NCBI RefSeq assembly: GCF_029223485.1
Contig: NZ_JARHTP010000021.1
Location: forward strand, 1-64,000
Direction: 5' to 3'
Source: Streptomyces coacervatus
Lineage (GTDB): Bacteria; Actinomycetota; Actinomycetes; Streptomycetales; Streptomycetaceae
DNA length: 64,000 bases
Both the position numbers and the translations under genes were made by a program. This document shows positions 38,022-46,039 of the stretch, in pieces (within the stretch, counting starts at the first letter, position 1; every line of letters begins with the position of its first letter). The notes under the pieces are model-generated. The model was not told where the DNA came from, searched no databases, and saw only the letters and a list, made by a program, of their open reading frames with translations.

Positions 38022-38325
38022 TGAGCCGCCCAAGGGCGCAGACGGATGTCTCCCAGGTGCAGCGCCATCACGACCACGATCGCCACAGGACTGGTGGACA
38101 AGCACCCGAAGTACGGAGGAGACGGGCTCGGCGCTGGGCCCCTCGGTATCGACGACGAGGGCCGCGCCAACATCGAGTTCGACCAGGTCCCAACCGAGGT
38201 GATCGTCCGCGCCAGCCAGGATCGCCACCGCGCTCGGCACGCGCGTGTCCGTCTTCGTCGACTGAGCATGCAGAAGGCCCCGCCCATCCGCCACGGGGGA
38301 AGCAGACGAGCGGGGCCGGTCAGGG
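38022..38325. other. 304-base gap with possible gene remnant
   Basis: On the plus strand, frame from 38046, there is a coding-like patch (HPKYGGDGLGAGPLG, IDDEGRANIEFDQVP) without a credible end before the convergent methyltransferase. I read it as a possible decayed gene, unassigned. A hairpin lies at 38276-38317. Confidence 0.35.
38276..38317 (-). terminator. Hairpin after the methyltransferase gene
   Basis: An 8-bp G+C stem (38276-38283 with 38310-38317) with a long 26-base loop lies just past the minus-strand stop at 38326. Weaker than the other hairpins because of the loop. Confidence 0.4.
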
Positions 38326-38982
38326 TCAGGACGCACGGGCACGCACGATCAGCGTGCCAATGTGCCCAGCCTTGGGTGCGTCGATGATGCGGGCCTCGGC
38401 GGTCGCGAACCCCGCCCGGGTCAGCAGGCGTTCCCAGACGGCGGGCCGGTAGCTGTAGCGGTAGGTGAACATGGCCTTCCCCGCGAACCCGCCCTTGTAC
38501 ATGCCCTGAGGACCGTATGCGCCGGGGATCGCCGGCGGCTGTGAGAACACGAACACGCCGCCCTGATTGAGCCGGGCCCGCACCAAGGGGAAGAGGCGCC
38601 CTGGGTCGGTGAACCAGGCAGCGCCGAAGACCGAGTACACCGCGTCGTACCGGTTCTCGTCGGCGGCCAGCCAGTCCAGGACCTCGCCACATTCGAAGGT
38701 GGCGCCGGTGTCCGCCCAGCGTTCGTTGATCTTCTTCACCATGACCGGGGAGAGGTCGACGCCGTGCGCTTCGATCCCCTGCTCGGCCAGATATGCCAGG
38801 GCCCGGCCGGTTCCGCAGCCGATCTCCAGGACGCGGCGGGGGCCGCCCAGCAGCTCGGGGCCCGGGCCGTGCCCGGTGTACTGGGTCCAGCAGAACACCG
38901 GCTCGGCGTCGTCCTTGAAGGCGGACTCGGCGAAGGTGTCCCACAGTTCGGTCTCGGCGGCGATGTCGTGCGCTACGGGCAC
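38326..38982 (-). CDS. SAM-dependent class I methyltransferase
   Basis: 218 residues. Motif I VLEIGCGTGRALAYL, then GVDLSPVMVKKI (acidic end of beta2), FECGEVLDWL and YDAVYSVFGAAWF form the classic Methyltransf_11/25 core. The substrate is unknown. GTG 38980-38982 was chosen for the GAGGAA five bases upstream. It follows the 39063-39563 gene by 80 bases on the same strand, likely one operon. Confidence 0.85.
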   Translation of the reverse strand: MPVAHDIAAETELWDTFAESAFKDDAEPVFCWTQYTGHGPGPELLGGPRRVLEIGCGTGRALAYLAEQGIEAHGVDLSPVMVKKINERWADTGATFECGEVLDWLAADENRYDAVYSVFGAAWFTDPGRLFPLVRARLNQGGVFVFSQPPAIPGAYGPQGMYKGGFAGKAMFTYRYSYRPAVWERLLTRAGFATAEARIIDAPKAGHIGTLIVRARAS

Positions 38983-39062
38983 AGCGTGTTCCTCTGCGTG
39001 ATGTCGGGATGCGGAGCCCCCGCCCTCCGGGGGATTGCGAGGGCGGGGGCGACTGTAGTGGC

Positions 39063-39563
39063 TCAGTGGCTGTCGGGGACTTTGTTGTCGCACGGCGAGC
39101 AGTCGGTGCCGTCGATGGCCCAGAGTTCCTCGTCGATGTCGAAGCCGATCGACTTCAGGAAGTCGGCGGTGCGCAGGCACAGGCCGTCGCGACGACGCTC
39201 GATGAACGGGGCGTGGTGCTTGTAGGCGCCGCCGTTGTACAGGCGGCAGATGCCCCACCACACGGGCGTGTCGAGGATCAGCTGGTGGACTCCGACGTCG
39301 ACGAGCTTGCCGACGCCCAGGTGGACTTCCGGGTGCTCGATGCAGCCGACGGTGTACATGACCGCGTTGCCCAGGATCCGTTCGGCCATGTCGCGGACCA
39401 TCGTGTGGTCGCGCAGGAGCAGGGCTACCTCACGGTCCCACAGACTGAGGCCGGCGTCGAAGACGTTCACGGTCAGCTCCGTGATGTGCGGGCTGACCGC
39501 ATTGAGTAGTTCTTCCGGGTCCCTCGTGCCTGTGCTGGCGGGCTGTTCCAGGATGACGGTCAT
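39063..39563 (-). CDS. Hypothetical protein, possibly distant glycine-rich-domain-like (GRDP) family
   Basis: 166 residues. The segment LGVGKLVDVGVHQLILDTPVWWGICRLYNGGAYKHHAP (split about 82-118) recalls the LD..WH..ILDT..Y..FC....G..IHH.P pattern of the GRDP-like family, but Trp is missing before the His, so the match is weak. A Cys pair near the end (CSPCDN) is of note. AAGGGA precedes ATG 39561-39563. Probably cotranscribed with the methyltransferase. No function can be given. Confidence 0.7.
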   Translation of the reverse strand: MTVILEQPASTGTRDPEELLNAVSPHITELTVNVFDAGLSLWDREVALLLRDHTMVRDMAERILGNAVMYTVGCIEHPEVHLGVGKLVDVGVHQLILDTPVWWGICRLYNGGAYKHHAPFIERRRDGLCLRTADFLKSIGFDIDEELWAIDGTDCSPCDNKVPDSH

Positions 39564-39734
39564 TGACGTTCCCTTCAGGGTTGTCGTGCCGTGCTTGGTG
39601 GAGGACCCGCCCCAGGCGCTCGACCTGTCCAGGGTTGGGGACCTGGAGCGGGAGTCTTGCTGCCCCCCTCCCGGCCGGGGCTTCCGTTCTCCGACCGGGA
39701 TTGGCGTGCTGGGTGCGGCCCTGGAGCCGCAGAC

Positions 39735-40037
39735 CTACATCAGCCGGGCGATGGCCTGTGGCAGGAACAGGGAGCGAGCCCGGTGTTCCGCCCACGAGTC
39801 AGCTGTGTCGGGGCGCTTTGCGTACGTGGGGCACTGATCACAGTCGCGTGTATGCGGTTCTGGCACATCGTCGGGGTGCTTCTCTGCGATGTGCTTGGCG
39901 AGGGCGACCTGTTCGGAAAAGCAGCCCCCGTCGGCGCTCACCTTCGCGGAGAAGCGGCGCAGCAGCTTCGTGCACTCGCCGCACCCGAACATGAAAGGCG
40001 GCGGCACTGGCAACTGCTGGTCATCTGCGGAGTCCAT
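39735..40037 (-). CDS. Small protein with paired Cys/His zinc-site pattern
   Basis: 100 residues: CGECTKLLRRF, then HIAEKHPDD..PEPHTRDCDQCPTYAKRP. The C-x2-C, H-x4-H and C-x2-C spacing suggests one zinc-ribbon-like site. GAGGAATCTC precedes ATG 40035-40037. Such small zinc proteins are common around actinobacterial integrated elements. Function unknown. Confidence 0.7.
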   Translation of the reverse strand: MDSADDQQLPVPPPFMFGCGECTKLLRRFSAKVSADGGCFSEQVALAKHIAEKHPDDVPEPHTRDCDQCPTYAKRPDTADSWAEHRARSLFLPQAIARLM

Positions 40038-40142
40038 GAGATTCCTCTTCGTGGACCCGCCCCGCCGGCGTCTTCCGGGACACCGACAGGACGGGCGTCG
40101 TGGAGTGCGGCCCTGACCCAGAGCAGCCGCCTTGGGGGTGCG

Positions 40143-40229
40143 TCAGTGCGGGGTCCGCGCCAGCACCAGGGCGAGGACCGGGGCAGTCACGGCCCCCACG
40201 TACAGCAGGAGACCGGCGACCGCGCTCAT
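40143..40229 (-). CDS. 28-residue membrane peptide
   Basis: MSAVAGLLLYVGAVTAP then VLALVLARTPH: a single hydrophobic helix. Its ATG at 40227-40229 overlaps the stop of the preceding gene (ATGA), which is the main evidence that it is translated. Last gene of the 40143-41150 chain. Function unknown. Confidence 0.5.
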   Translation of the reverse strand: MSAVAGLLLYVGAVTAPVLALVLARTPH

Positions 40230-40438
40230 GAATCGAGGGCTTGCTTGAGCAGGAACCAGGCCATGATCTGCAAGAGCTCGCGGCCCTGCTTGGTGGGCTG
40301 CCGGGCGGCGTGCTCGCGGTGCGCCCATACTTCCCAGGCAGGCCCCGAGTTGCCGGCCTCGTACCCGACCACGACCGCGTCGTCCGGGTCGGTGATTGAC
40401 TCATCGCAGGCCCGGCACCTGCGCGCGGCGGTGGTCAC
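40226..40438 (-). CDS. Small hypothetical protein with CxxC
   Basis: 70 residues, opening TTAARRCRACDESITDPDDAVVVGYE and continuing WEVWAHREHAA. One CRAC motif and a His pair could hold a metal. GTG 40436-40438 overlaps the upstream stop (GTGA). Middle of the coupled chain. Function unknown. Confidence 0.65.
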   Translation of the reverse strand: MTTAARRCRACDESITDPDDAVVVGYEAGNSGPAWEVWAHREHAARQPTKQGRELLQIMAWFLLKQALDS

Positions 40439-40620
40439 GATGCACGCCCGTTCAACCGGTGGCAGTAGCAGCCGCAGCGGCCTTGCAGGAGGATGCCGCC
40501 CCCGTGGGGCAGTGGGATGTCCTTCTCGTGGCAGTTGCCGTGCAGGTCCTTATAGCCGGGCCGCTCGGCGAGCTTGCACTCGGCGGACAGAGGCGGCGCC
40601 TCAGTTGCGGGCGCGGTCAC
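40435..40620 (-). CDS. Small Cys-rich hypothetical protein
   Basis: 61 residues, opening TAPATEAPPLSAECKLAERPG, with HGNCHEKDIPLPHGGG and GRCGCYCHRLNG at the end. Four or five Cys and several His suggest a compact metal site. GTG 40618-40620 overlaps the preceding stop (GTGA). The open frame upstream is a shadow of the preceding gene. Function unknown. Confidence 0.65.
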   Translation of the reverse strand: MTAPATEAPPLSAECKLAERPGYKDLHGNCHEKDIPLPHGGGILLQGRCGCYCHRLNGRAS

Positions 40621-41150
40621 GCTTCGTCCCCGCCGGTGAGGACGTGGCCGAGGAGCACGAGTTCGAGGACGTCGGCGGCCTGGCACAGGCGACCCGGCCG
40701 GGCCATCGGGACCGACCAGTACGCAGCCAGCGGCGCGCGCTCGTCCACCTCGATGCGGTCGGTGCGCGGCACGCCCAGGTAAGTGCCGTCGCCCAGGCAC
40801 TCCGTGTCCCGTGCCCTCCACGCCTGGGCGGTGCCGGGCGGCACGAGTACGTAGTAGCGGCGGAATCCGGGATCGCGGATGACCGGGCCGCTCAGATGCC
40901 GAGCGAGCCAACTGCCAGTGGTGGACGGCTCGTCACTCTGTGCGGCTGCGTGGACGACGTCCTCGGGAATGCGTACGGCGTCGAAGGTGCGCCCCAGCGG
41001 GAGCACCGCGAGCTTCGCCGCGCTGCTCCACTCGCCGCGCGCTGCTCTCGGTGACGGATGGGCTAGGGCCAGCCACTGTGCAGCCAGCTCCGCGTCGAAG
41101 GGGTGGGGCGATGATGTCCGGGTCTCCCCTGGGGCTGTAGCGTTCGTCAT
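40617..41150 (-). CDS. Conserved hypothetical protein beside an XRE regulator
   Basis: 177 residues with KLAVLPLGRTFDAVRIPEDVV, GPVIRDPGFRRYYVLVPPGTA and LGDGTYLGVPRTDRIE. I recognise this as a recurrent Streptomyces family found upstream of XRE-type regulators. The phrasing partly resembles the N-terminal part of bifunctional primase-polymerase proteins (VPPGT, YLGVP), but the catalytic acids cannot be confirmed. ATG 41148-41150 follows AGAGCAGG. First gene of the chain, divergent from the regulator with a 300-base gap. Confidence 0.7.
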   Translation of the reverse strand: MTNATAPGETRTSSPHPFDAELAAQWLALAHPSPRAARGEWSSAAKLAVLPLGRTFDAVRIPEDVVHAAAQSDEPSTTGSWLARHLSGPVIRDPGFRRYYVLVPPGTAQAWRARDTECLGDGTYLGVPRTDRIEVDERAPLAAYWSVPMARPGRLCQAADVLELVLLGHVLTGGDEA

Positions 41151-41301
41151 GTCGACCTGCTCTCTCAGGTTGGCCGCGCCCCGGGGCCGTCGCGAGCGGT
41201 TGCCGGGGACTTTCGTAACCGTGGCCGGTGGGGTGGTTGCTCGCCCCCCTACCGTTCCAACACCGGCCTTCGGCGTCACGGGCGGCCGTGACCAACTTTC
41301 C

Positions 41302-41352
41302 TGGACAGCTCAGATCTCCGTGACCAGGAACAATCACCGTTTGTGGACAGCT
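41302..41352. promoter_or_regulatory. Direct repeat TGGACAGCT, possible operator
   Basis: TGGACAGCT occurs at 41302-41310 and 41344-41352, 42 bases apart (four helical turns), in the 300-base gap between the regulator and the small-gene chain. Same-face spacing fits a dimeric regulator. The rest of the gap (41151-41450) holds no gene I can see. Confidence 0.4.
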
Positions 41353-41450
41353 AGTTGGGCTGCACGCGCGTCCAATTACGGTCTGCCGTAACACGACTGA
41401 GCGACGTCACGGCTACGGTGAGTCCACGACGCCGCGCAGGGAGCTTGCCA

Positions 41451-42923
41451 ATGAACGCCCCCATCAAGCCCGGTTCCAAGCAGGAACGGGATGCCCTCCG
41501 CCACGACATGACGGCCGCCGGATGCACACTCGCCGACATCGCCATCGAGATGCGCGCCCGGTTCCGCATGCGCCCGCGCGAGGCCTGGCGGCACGCCCAC
41601 GGCTGGACCCTCCAAGAGACTGCCGACCACATCACGCACGTCAGCAACCAGCGTTCCGGCGAGTCCGTCGCGGCGGACGCCTCCCTGGTGGGCAAGTGGG
41701 AGAAATGGCCGGGCCTGTCCTCACGTCGCCCCAGTCTTGCCGTGCTGTTCGCGACGGCCGCCGCCTTCTCCTGCCAGGTCGAAGACCTCTTGGACCTCGA
41801 CGACCGGCGCGCGCTCCCCGAGGGGGACCTGCGCGCCATCAGCAATCGGTCACTGGAAACCGACCCGGCAGCGATTCACGCCCTGCCCGTGCCGACTCCG
41901 GAGCCCACCGGGGCCGAGCTGGTGCGCCTGGCCGCAGACGAGTCTGCGACGTGGGCGCAATGGGCGGAGGCATCCAACGTGGGTGACATCGCCCTGGAAC
42001 AGCTCATGGCCGAGATCAGGGCGCTCGCATCGGACTACCTCACCTCGGACCCCGTCACCCTGTTCACACGGACACGAATGCTGCGCGACCGCGTCTTCGC
42101 ACTCCTGGAAGGCCACCAGTACCCACGCCAGTCCACCGATCTGTACGTCGCGGCGGGCTTCCTGTGCGGGCTGCTTGCGTGGATGTCCTCCGACCTCGGC
42201 CAGCTCCGGGACGCCGACACCCAGGGCCGCACGGCATGGCTGTGCGCCGAGCTCGCCGGGCACAACGACCTGCGTGCCTGGGTCCTGTCGACCCGTTCCA
42301 AGGTTGCGTTCTGGGACCGCCGCCTCAAAGACGCCATCAACTACGCCCGGCGCGGGGCCTCTTATCGCACCACCGGCACAGTCGGTGTTCTCCTTGCCTG
42401 CCAGGAAGCCGATGCGTGGTCCGGACTCGGAGCCAACGAAGAAGCCCTCGTGGCGCTTAGCCGTGCGCGGGAAGCACGCGCCACCATGAGCGGCGAAGAC
42501 GACATCGGCGGCATCTTCGCCTGCCAGCCTGCCCGGCAGGAGAACTACGCCGCAGCCGTCCAGCTGCGCGTCGGGCGCCCCGTCGATGCCCTCCGCTCAG
42601 CAGAAAACGCCCTCACACTCCTGACCGCGCAGCCAGTCAGGGCGTACGGCACCAAAGCGCAGATCCACATCAGCCAGGCCTCCGCCCATCTCGCCACCGG
42701 CGAAGCAGAAGGCGCCCTCGAAGCCCTCACCCCTGTCCTCTCACTGCCGCCGGACCACCGCCTGGCGCCCGTAACCCGCCGCCTCAACGAGCTCGCTGCC
42801 GACAAGGGCCGCCCCGACGACAGCGGAGCGACTGCCGTCGGTCTGCGTGCCGCCATCGAAGCGTTCTGCGTAGATTCCGTTCCGCGGCACCTCGCCCTCT
42901 CGCCAGGACAAGGCACTGCCTGA
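41451..42923 (+). CDS. XRE-type regulator with TPR-like C-terminal region
   Basis: 490 residues. A lambda-repressor-like helix-turn-helix is at about 46-90 (EAWRHAHGWTLQETADHIT, SLVGKWEKWP), followed by a long helical region of tetratricopeptide-like repeats (AGFLCGLLAWMSSDLGQL, ATGEAEGALEALTPVLSL). This architecture is common in Streptomyces, where it often controls an adjacent small gene set. GGGAG precedes ATG 41451. The 2H phosphoesterase follows 14 bases downstream. Confidence 0.82.
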   Translation: MNAPIKPGSKQERDALRHDMTAAGCTLADIAIEMRARFRMRPREAWRHAHGWTLQETADHITHVSNQRSGESVAADASLVGKWEKWPGLSSRRPSLAVLFATAAAFSCQVEDLLDLDDRRALPEGDLRAISNRSLETDPAAIHALPVPTPEPTGAELVRLAADESATWAQWAEASNVGDIALEQLMAEIRALASDYLTSDPVTLFTRTRMLRDRVFALLEGHQYPRQSTDLYVAAGFLCGLLAWMSSDLGQLRDADTQGRTAWLCAELAGHNDLRAWVLSTRSKVAFWDRRLKDAINYARRGASYRTTGTVGVLLACQEADAWSGLGANEEALVALSRAREARATMSGEDDIGGIFACQPARQENYAAAVQLRVGRPVDALRSAENALTLLTAQPVRAYGTKAQIHISQASAHLATGEAEGALEALTPVLSLPPDHRLAPVTRRLNELAADKGRPDDSGATAVGLRAAIEAFCVDSVPRHLALSPGQGTA

Positions 42924-42937
42924 TTTGATCTCGGGCT

Positions 42938-43561
42938 ATGACGACGCAAACCGACACCATGCGGAACCACTGGTGGTGGCGGCCCGGCTGGAGTGTGGGC
43001 CGTCGCTTCTACACCTGGCACCTCACCTTCGAAGGCCAGAGCGATGTGCACCGTCTCGCCGACGAATATCGGTCTGCCATCGCGCCTCTCGGCGGCGTGC
43101 TCACCCCGATCCCCGACCGGTGGCTTCACCTGACCATGCAGGGCATCGGCTTCGTCGGAGAGGCCAACGAGCAGGACGTCCACGCCGTCGTGAACGCGGC
43201 CCGCACCCGCCTGGCCGCCGTCCCGGCCTTCGACCTCCAGATCGGCCCGGAGGTCCTGGACCCCGAGGCCGTGCTGCTTCACGTCCATCCCGATGACCCG
43301 GTCCGCGCAGTACGAGACGCCATCCGGGCGGCCATCGGCGAAGTACTCGGCGAGGTCCCGGAGAAGGCGGAAGGCTTCACCCCGCACGTCTCGGTCGCTT
43401 ACAGCGCAGGGGACGGCCCCGCCGCCCCGATCACAGAAGTTCTCGACGGGCTCAGTCTCACGCCAGCGCGAGCGCGCATCTCCAGTGCGGAGCTCATCGT
43501 GCTGCACCGCGACAATCTGATGTACGAGTGGGAGACGCTCGCCACGGTGCCGCTCGGGTGA
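42938..43561 (+). CDS. 2'-5' RNA ligase/2H phosphoesterase-family protein
   Basis: 207 residues. Two HxT/S motifs typical of the fold: LHLTMQGIG (His64) and TPHVSVAYS (His about 151). Members open or form 2',3'-cyclic or 2'-5' phosphodiester bonds in RNA or nucleotides. The second motif has Ser for Thr, which still works in some relatives. It lies 14 bases after the XRE gene with a weak ribosome site. RNA processing beside a regulator could mean RNA repair or a defence function (inference). Confidence 0.82.
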   Translation: MTTQTDTMRNHWWWRPGWSVGRRFYTWHLTFEGQSDVHRLADEYRSAIAPLGGVLTPIPDRWLHLTMQGIGFVGEANEQDVHAVVNAARTRLAAVPAFDLQIGPEVLDPEAVLLHVHPDDPVRAVRDAIRAAIGEVLGEVPEKAEGFTPHVSVAYSAGDGPAAPITEVLDGLSLTPARARISSAELIVLHRDNLMYEWETLATVPLG

Positions 43562-43592
43562 CCCAGCCGGAGGGCTAAAAGCACAAAGAGAT

Positions 43593-43623
43593 CCCCGCTG
43601 CCCGCACGAGGCGGACGGCGGGG
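43593..43623 (+). terminator. Imperfect hairpin after the 2H gene
   Basis: 13-bp arms (43593-43605 with 43611-43623), one mismatch and one G-U pair, and a 5-base loop, 31 bases past the stop. Confidence 0.55.
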
Positions 43624-43634
43624 GGTGTGGTAGT

Positions 43635-43835
43635 TCAGCGGGTAAGTAGCAGACCGATCACGCTGACGAGGAGAGCGCCGACCGTGGTCAGCACCCCGAT
43701 CACCGGCAGCAGGAGGCGCCGGCCTTCCAGCCCATCGACCTTTGCCCGCAGCGGCCCAAGACGTGGCGTTGAAGGCGTCGACAGCGTTGCCGTGGCGCAG
43801 ATAGCCTCCGCGCTGTGCGGCGAGTCCTTTTCGTG
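43635..43835 (-). other. Possible remnant of a small membrane protein
   Basis: A minus-strand frame is open for 66 codons and ends in a convincing hydrophobic helix and basic tail (LRAKVDGLEGRRLLLPVIG, then LLVSVIGLLLTR and TGA at 43635-43637). It has no ATG, GTG or TTG after the upstream in-frame stop at 43836, so it is probably a remnant or has lost its start. Confidence 0.35.
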
Positions 43836-44867
43836 TCATTGTTCGTCGTTCTCGGCACGGCTGCCTGTGGCGCGAAACCGCCCGCCGCCTCGGAACGAAA
43901 CTCACAGCCATCAGCAGCACCTGGCGTGGTCGGCTATCTCTACACCGAACCCACTGAGGTGACCTTCCTCCAGTGGCCTACGGATCACATCGGTGAAGCA
44001 GAGGGCACCATCGATTCAGCTGCGGCTTCCGGCAGCCCGCCAAACGAAACCGTGGCGGCTGACACCGGCTCTTTCTCCGTGCGGATCGACGGCCATTCTG
44101 TGACTCTCCAGCTCGGCGGACACACCGACTACGGGAGGCTGTCCGGCGAGAGCCTGACGCTGAACGTGCGCCAGAGCGACGGCAGCATCCGCCCGGTCAC
44201 CTACCATCGAGCATCGTCGGCCGACTACAACAACGCGCTGGCGACGCTAAGGAAGACGGCCGCGGCCGCCAACGGCCGCGCGCAGCAAGACCAGCAGATC
44301 AAACAGGAGATCCAGGCCCTTGGGGACGACTACGCAACGGTCGGGAAGTACAAGGGCTCGCTCAAAGACGACGTGTCCACGCTGGCGTCCGACGTGTCCA
44401 CGGCCGACGACGACCTCAAGACAACCCACGACGACGAGAAGGCGGTCATGGCCGAGTCGTCCACGAGCGACGCGTCAGAGGTGTGTGTCGACGCTGACGG
44501 TGTCGCCGTGGACGCCGACGGTGTGAGTGTCGATGCAGACGGTGCGAGCACCGACCTGGGCACCCTCACCGATGATCTGTCGGTGCTGCGGAAGACGGTC
44601 TCAAGCCTCCGGTCCAGCCTTCAGGCCGTCCAGAAGGACGTGCCGACGTACACAGGGAGCGACGGGCAACCGACACCCGCTGACGTCGATAAGGCGATCA
44701 CCGGGGCCCATTCCTTCATCGCGGACCTGGTCACGCAGACCAACGGCGTCATCGACACGATTAACGCCTATGTCACGGACGCATATGGCTACGCAGCCGC
44801 CGCGAGCAAAGCCGGCAGCTGCGGATCCGCGTCCGCCGCGCCCGCCCCGATCGAACAGGTCAAGTGA
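43815..44867 (+). CDS. Lipoprotein with coiled coil and VDADG repeats
   Basis: 350 residues. Signal with lipobox VVLGTAAC, so a membrane-anchored lipoprotein with lipidated Cys18. Residues about 35-125 form a beta-rich domain (TGSFSVRIDGHSVTLQLGG), 130-300 are mostly helical coiled coil (LRKTAAAANGRAQQDQQIKQE). In its middle a short repeat VDADGVAVDADGVSVDADG stands out. GTG 43815 is the start. A hairpin terminator follows immediately. Function unknown; resembles Streptomyces surface lipoproteins of unknown role. Confidence 0.8.
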   Translation: MRRVLFVSLFVVLGTAACGAKPPAASERNSQPSAAPGVVGYLYTEPTEVTFLQWPTDHIGEAEGTIDSAAASGSPPNETVAADTGSFSVRIDGHSVTLQLGGHTDYGRLSGESLTLNVRQSDGSIRPVTYHRASSADYNNALATLRKTAAAANGRAQQDQQIKQEIQALGDDYATVGKYKGSLKDDVSTLASDVSTADDDLKTTHDDEKAVMAESSTSDASEVCVDADGVAVDADGVSVDADGASTDLGTLTDDLSVLRKTVSSLRSSLQAVQKDVPTYTGSDGQPTPADVDKAITGAHSFIADLVTQTNGVIDTINAYVTDAYGYAAAASKAGSCGSASAAPAPIEQVK

Positions 44868-44898
44868 GAGGATCCCCCCTGACGCTCGCGGATCCTCT
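44867..44898 (+). terminator. Hairpin terminator after the lipoprotein gene
   Basis: A perfect 9-bp stem (44867-44875 with 44890-44898) starts at the stop codon, with a 14-base loop. Confidence 0.55.
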
Positions 44899-45048
44899 GC
44901 GGGTCTGATGCCGCGTCGGCGGGCCCGCTCGCAGAACTGACCAGACTTCATCGCCAGGCTGTACGCGGCTTGCCGGGTATCAACGAGTCCGCGGCTGTCG
45001 CGTCCCCGTGGTCTGTTCACGTCTCAAGTGCGCCCAGTGGCCTTCGAT

Positions 45049-45432
45049 TTACCTCACCGCGCCTGTGAAGATCGCCGCCTCGGACTCGAAGTCAGGTGCG
45101 ACCTCGATCTGCACATGGGACTCGTTCTTCGGCAGTGCGCAGCCCCACGGGGCGGTCACAGTGCGGTCGGCCAAGAGCCTCGTCGACGGTGCCCCGTCCA
45201 GCCCGTCATCGAAGATCGATTCCCCTTCTTTGCCGTCGTCGCCGTACGAGCAGTTGACGGTGAGCCCGGTCACGTCGACGATCTTGTCCGAGCCGTTGAC
45301 GACGCGGACGGTGAATTTCAGGTAGGGCGTGTTCTCCGGGGCCGCGTAGTCGCTGGAGATGTCGCGGGAGAACTTCTCCAGACTGATTGCCCAGCCTCGG
45401 CAAGGAGCGCAGAAACGCCACCAGGTCGCCAC
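45049..45432 (-). CDS. N-terminally truncated DUF4352-like protein
   Basis: 127 residues as called. From ISLEKFSRDIS on it reads like the C-terminal beta-sandwich of a secreted DUF4352-type lipoprotein (NTPYLKFTVRVVNGSDKIVD, TAPWGCALPKNESHVQIEV). The first 16 residues look spurious, no signal or lipobox is present, and the frame is cut 38 bases from the repeat junction at 45471. I read it as the 3' part of a gene broken when the island joined. Confidence 0.6.
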   Translation of the reverse strand: MATWWRFCAPCRGWAISLEKFSRDISSDYAAPENTPYLKFTVRVVNGSDKIVDVTGLTVNCSYGDDGKEGESIFDDGLDGAPSTRLLADRTVTAPWGCALPKNESHVQIEVAPDFESEAAIFTGAVR

Positions 45433-45990
45433 TCACGGGGTCATCATCTCCGGGTCGCACAGGGGGCGCGCCTTGTAGCGCAGCTGGTGGAGCAGGGCGG
45501 TGCGGGCGATCCACAGGTCGTCGTCCGCGATCCAGGCGTCCAGGTCCGCCGTCAGCTTCGGGTCGGCCGCGACCAGCGCACCCACGACATGGGCGGCGAG
45601 CGCATCGACGGTGTCCCACCAGGAGACGGTGGCGACGAGGTGCCGGGCCACCGGCAGGAAGCCGGAGGAGCACACGCGCGCGTGGCGGCGCAGATAGTCG
45701 ACGGCGAAGTAGTGGTACTCCCGTTCGGGCAACTGCCAGCAGCGCAGGGCGATCGCCGTGCAGTCGACCTCGGCGGGGCGGGGCAGACCCTCGACGACGG
45801 TGCGGGACAGCGTCCGGCGCACGGGGGTGGTGAGACCCAGGAAAGGGGCCACGTCCTTCATGTACGCCCGCATCGACTCGGCCCGCCCGGGGTCGGCCGC
45901 GGCGGCGTATGTGGTGGTGAGCCGCTCCATCACGGTGTCGGCGAGTGTGCTGAACGGCACATCCACGACGGCCTCACCTGTGACGCTCAT
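45433..45990 (-). pseudogene. AlkD-like gene, truncated duplicate copy
   Basis: From ATG 45988-45990 it follows the intact copy almost residue for residue to LLHQLRYK, then leaves the repeat at 45471 and ends after about twelve foreign residues (ARPLCDPEMMTP). The C-terminal helices are gone, so it is probably inactive. Its upstream flank, not that of the intact copy, continues into the chromosomal VTT-domain gene. Confidence 0.88.
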
Positions 45991-46023
45991 GGGACGAACC
46001 ATACGGCGATCACACACATATGT
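45471..46023. repeat. 553-bp direct repeat, right copy
   Basis: Partner of 36266-36818, offset 9205. The match breaks to unrelated sequence before 45471 and after 46023. Confidence 0.9.
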
Positions 46024-46039
46024 CGGTTAGTGTCACCGG

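Larger units (their letters stand above)
36819..45470. mobile_element. Accessory island between the direct repeats
   Basis: About 8.65 kb bounded exactly by the two 553-bp repeats. Gene content is accessory: propeller protein, methyltransferase, small overlapping genes, XRE-type regulator, 2H phosphoesterase, lipoprotein. No integrase, transposase, replication or transfer gene is seen. The simplest reading is single-crossover integration of a circle carrying part of the AlkD-like gene; a duplication or assembly fault is possible. Confidence 0.5.

Noticed and set aside
43625..43670. tRNA-like wording (GGTAGTTCAGCGGGTAAGTAGCAG)
   Set aside because: Looks like a D-arm, but no anticodon arm, T-arm or acceptor pairing follows; it is better explained as the 3' end of a minus-strand membrane-protein remnant.
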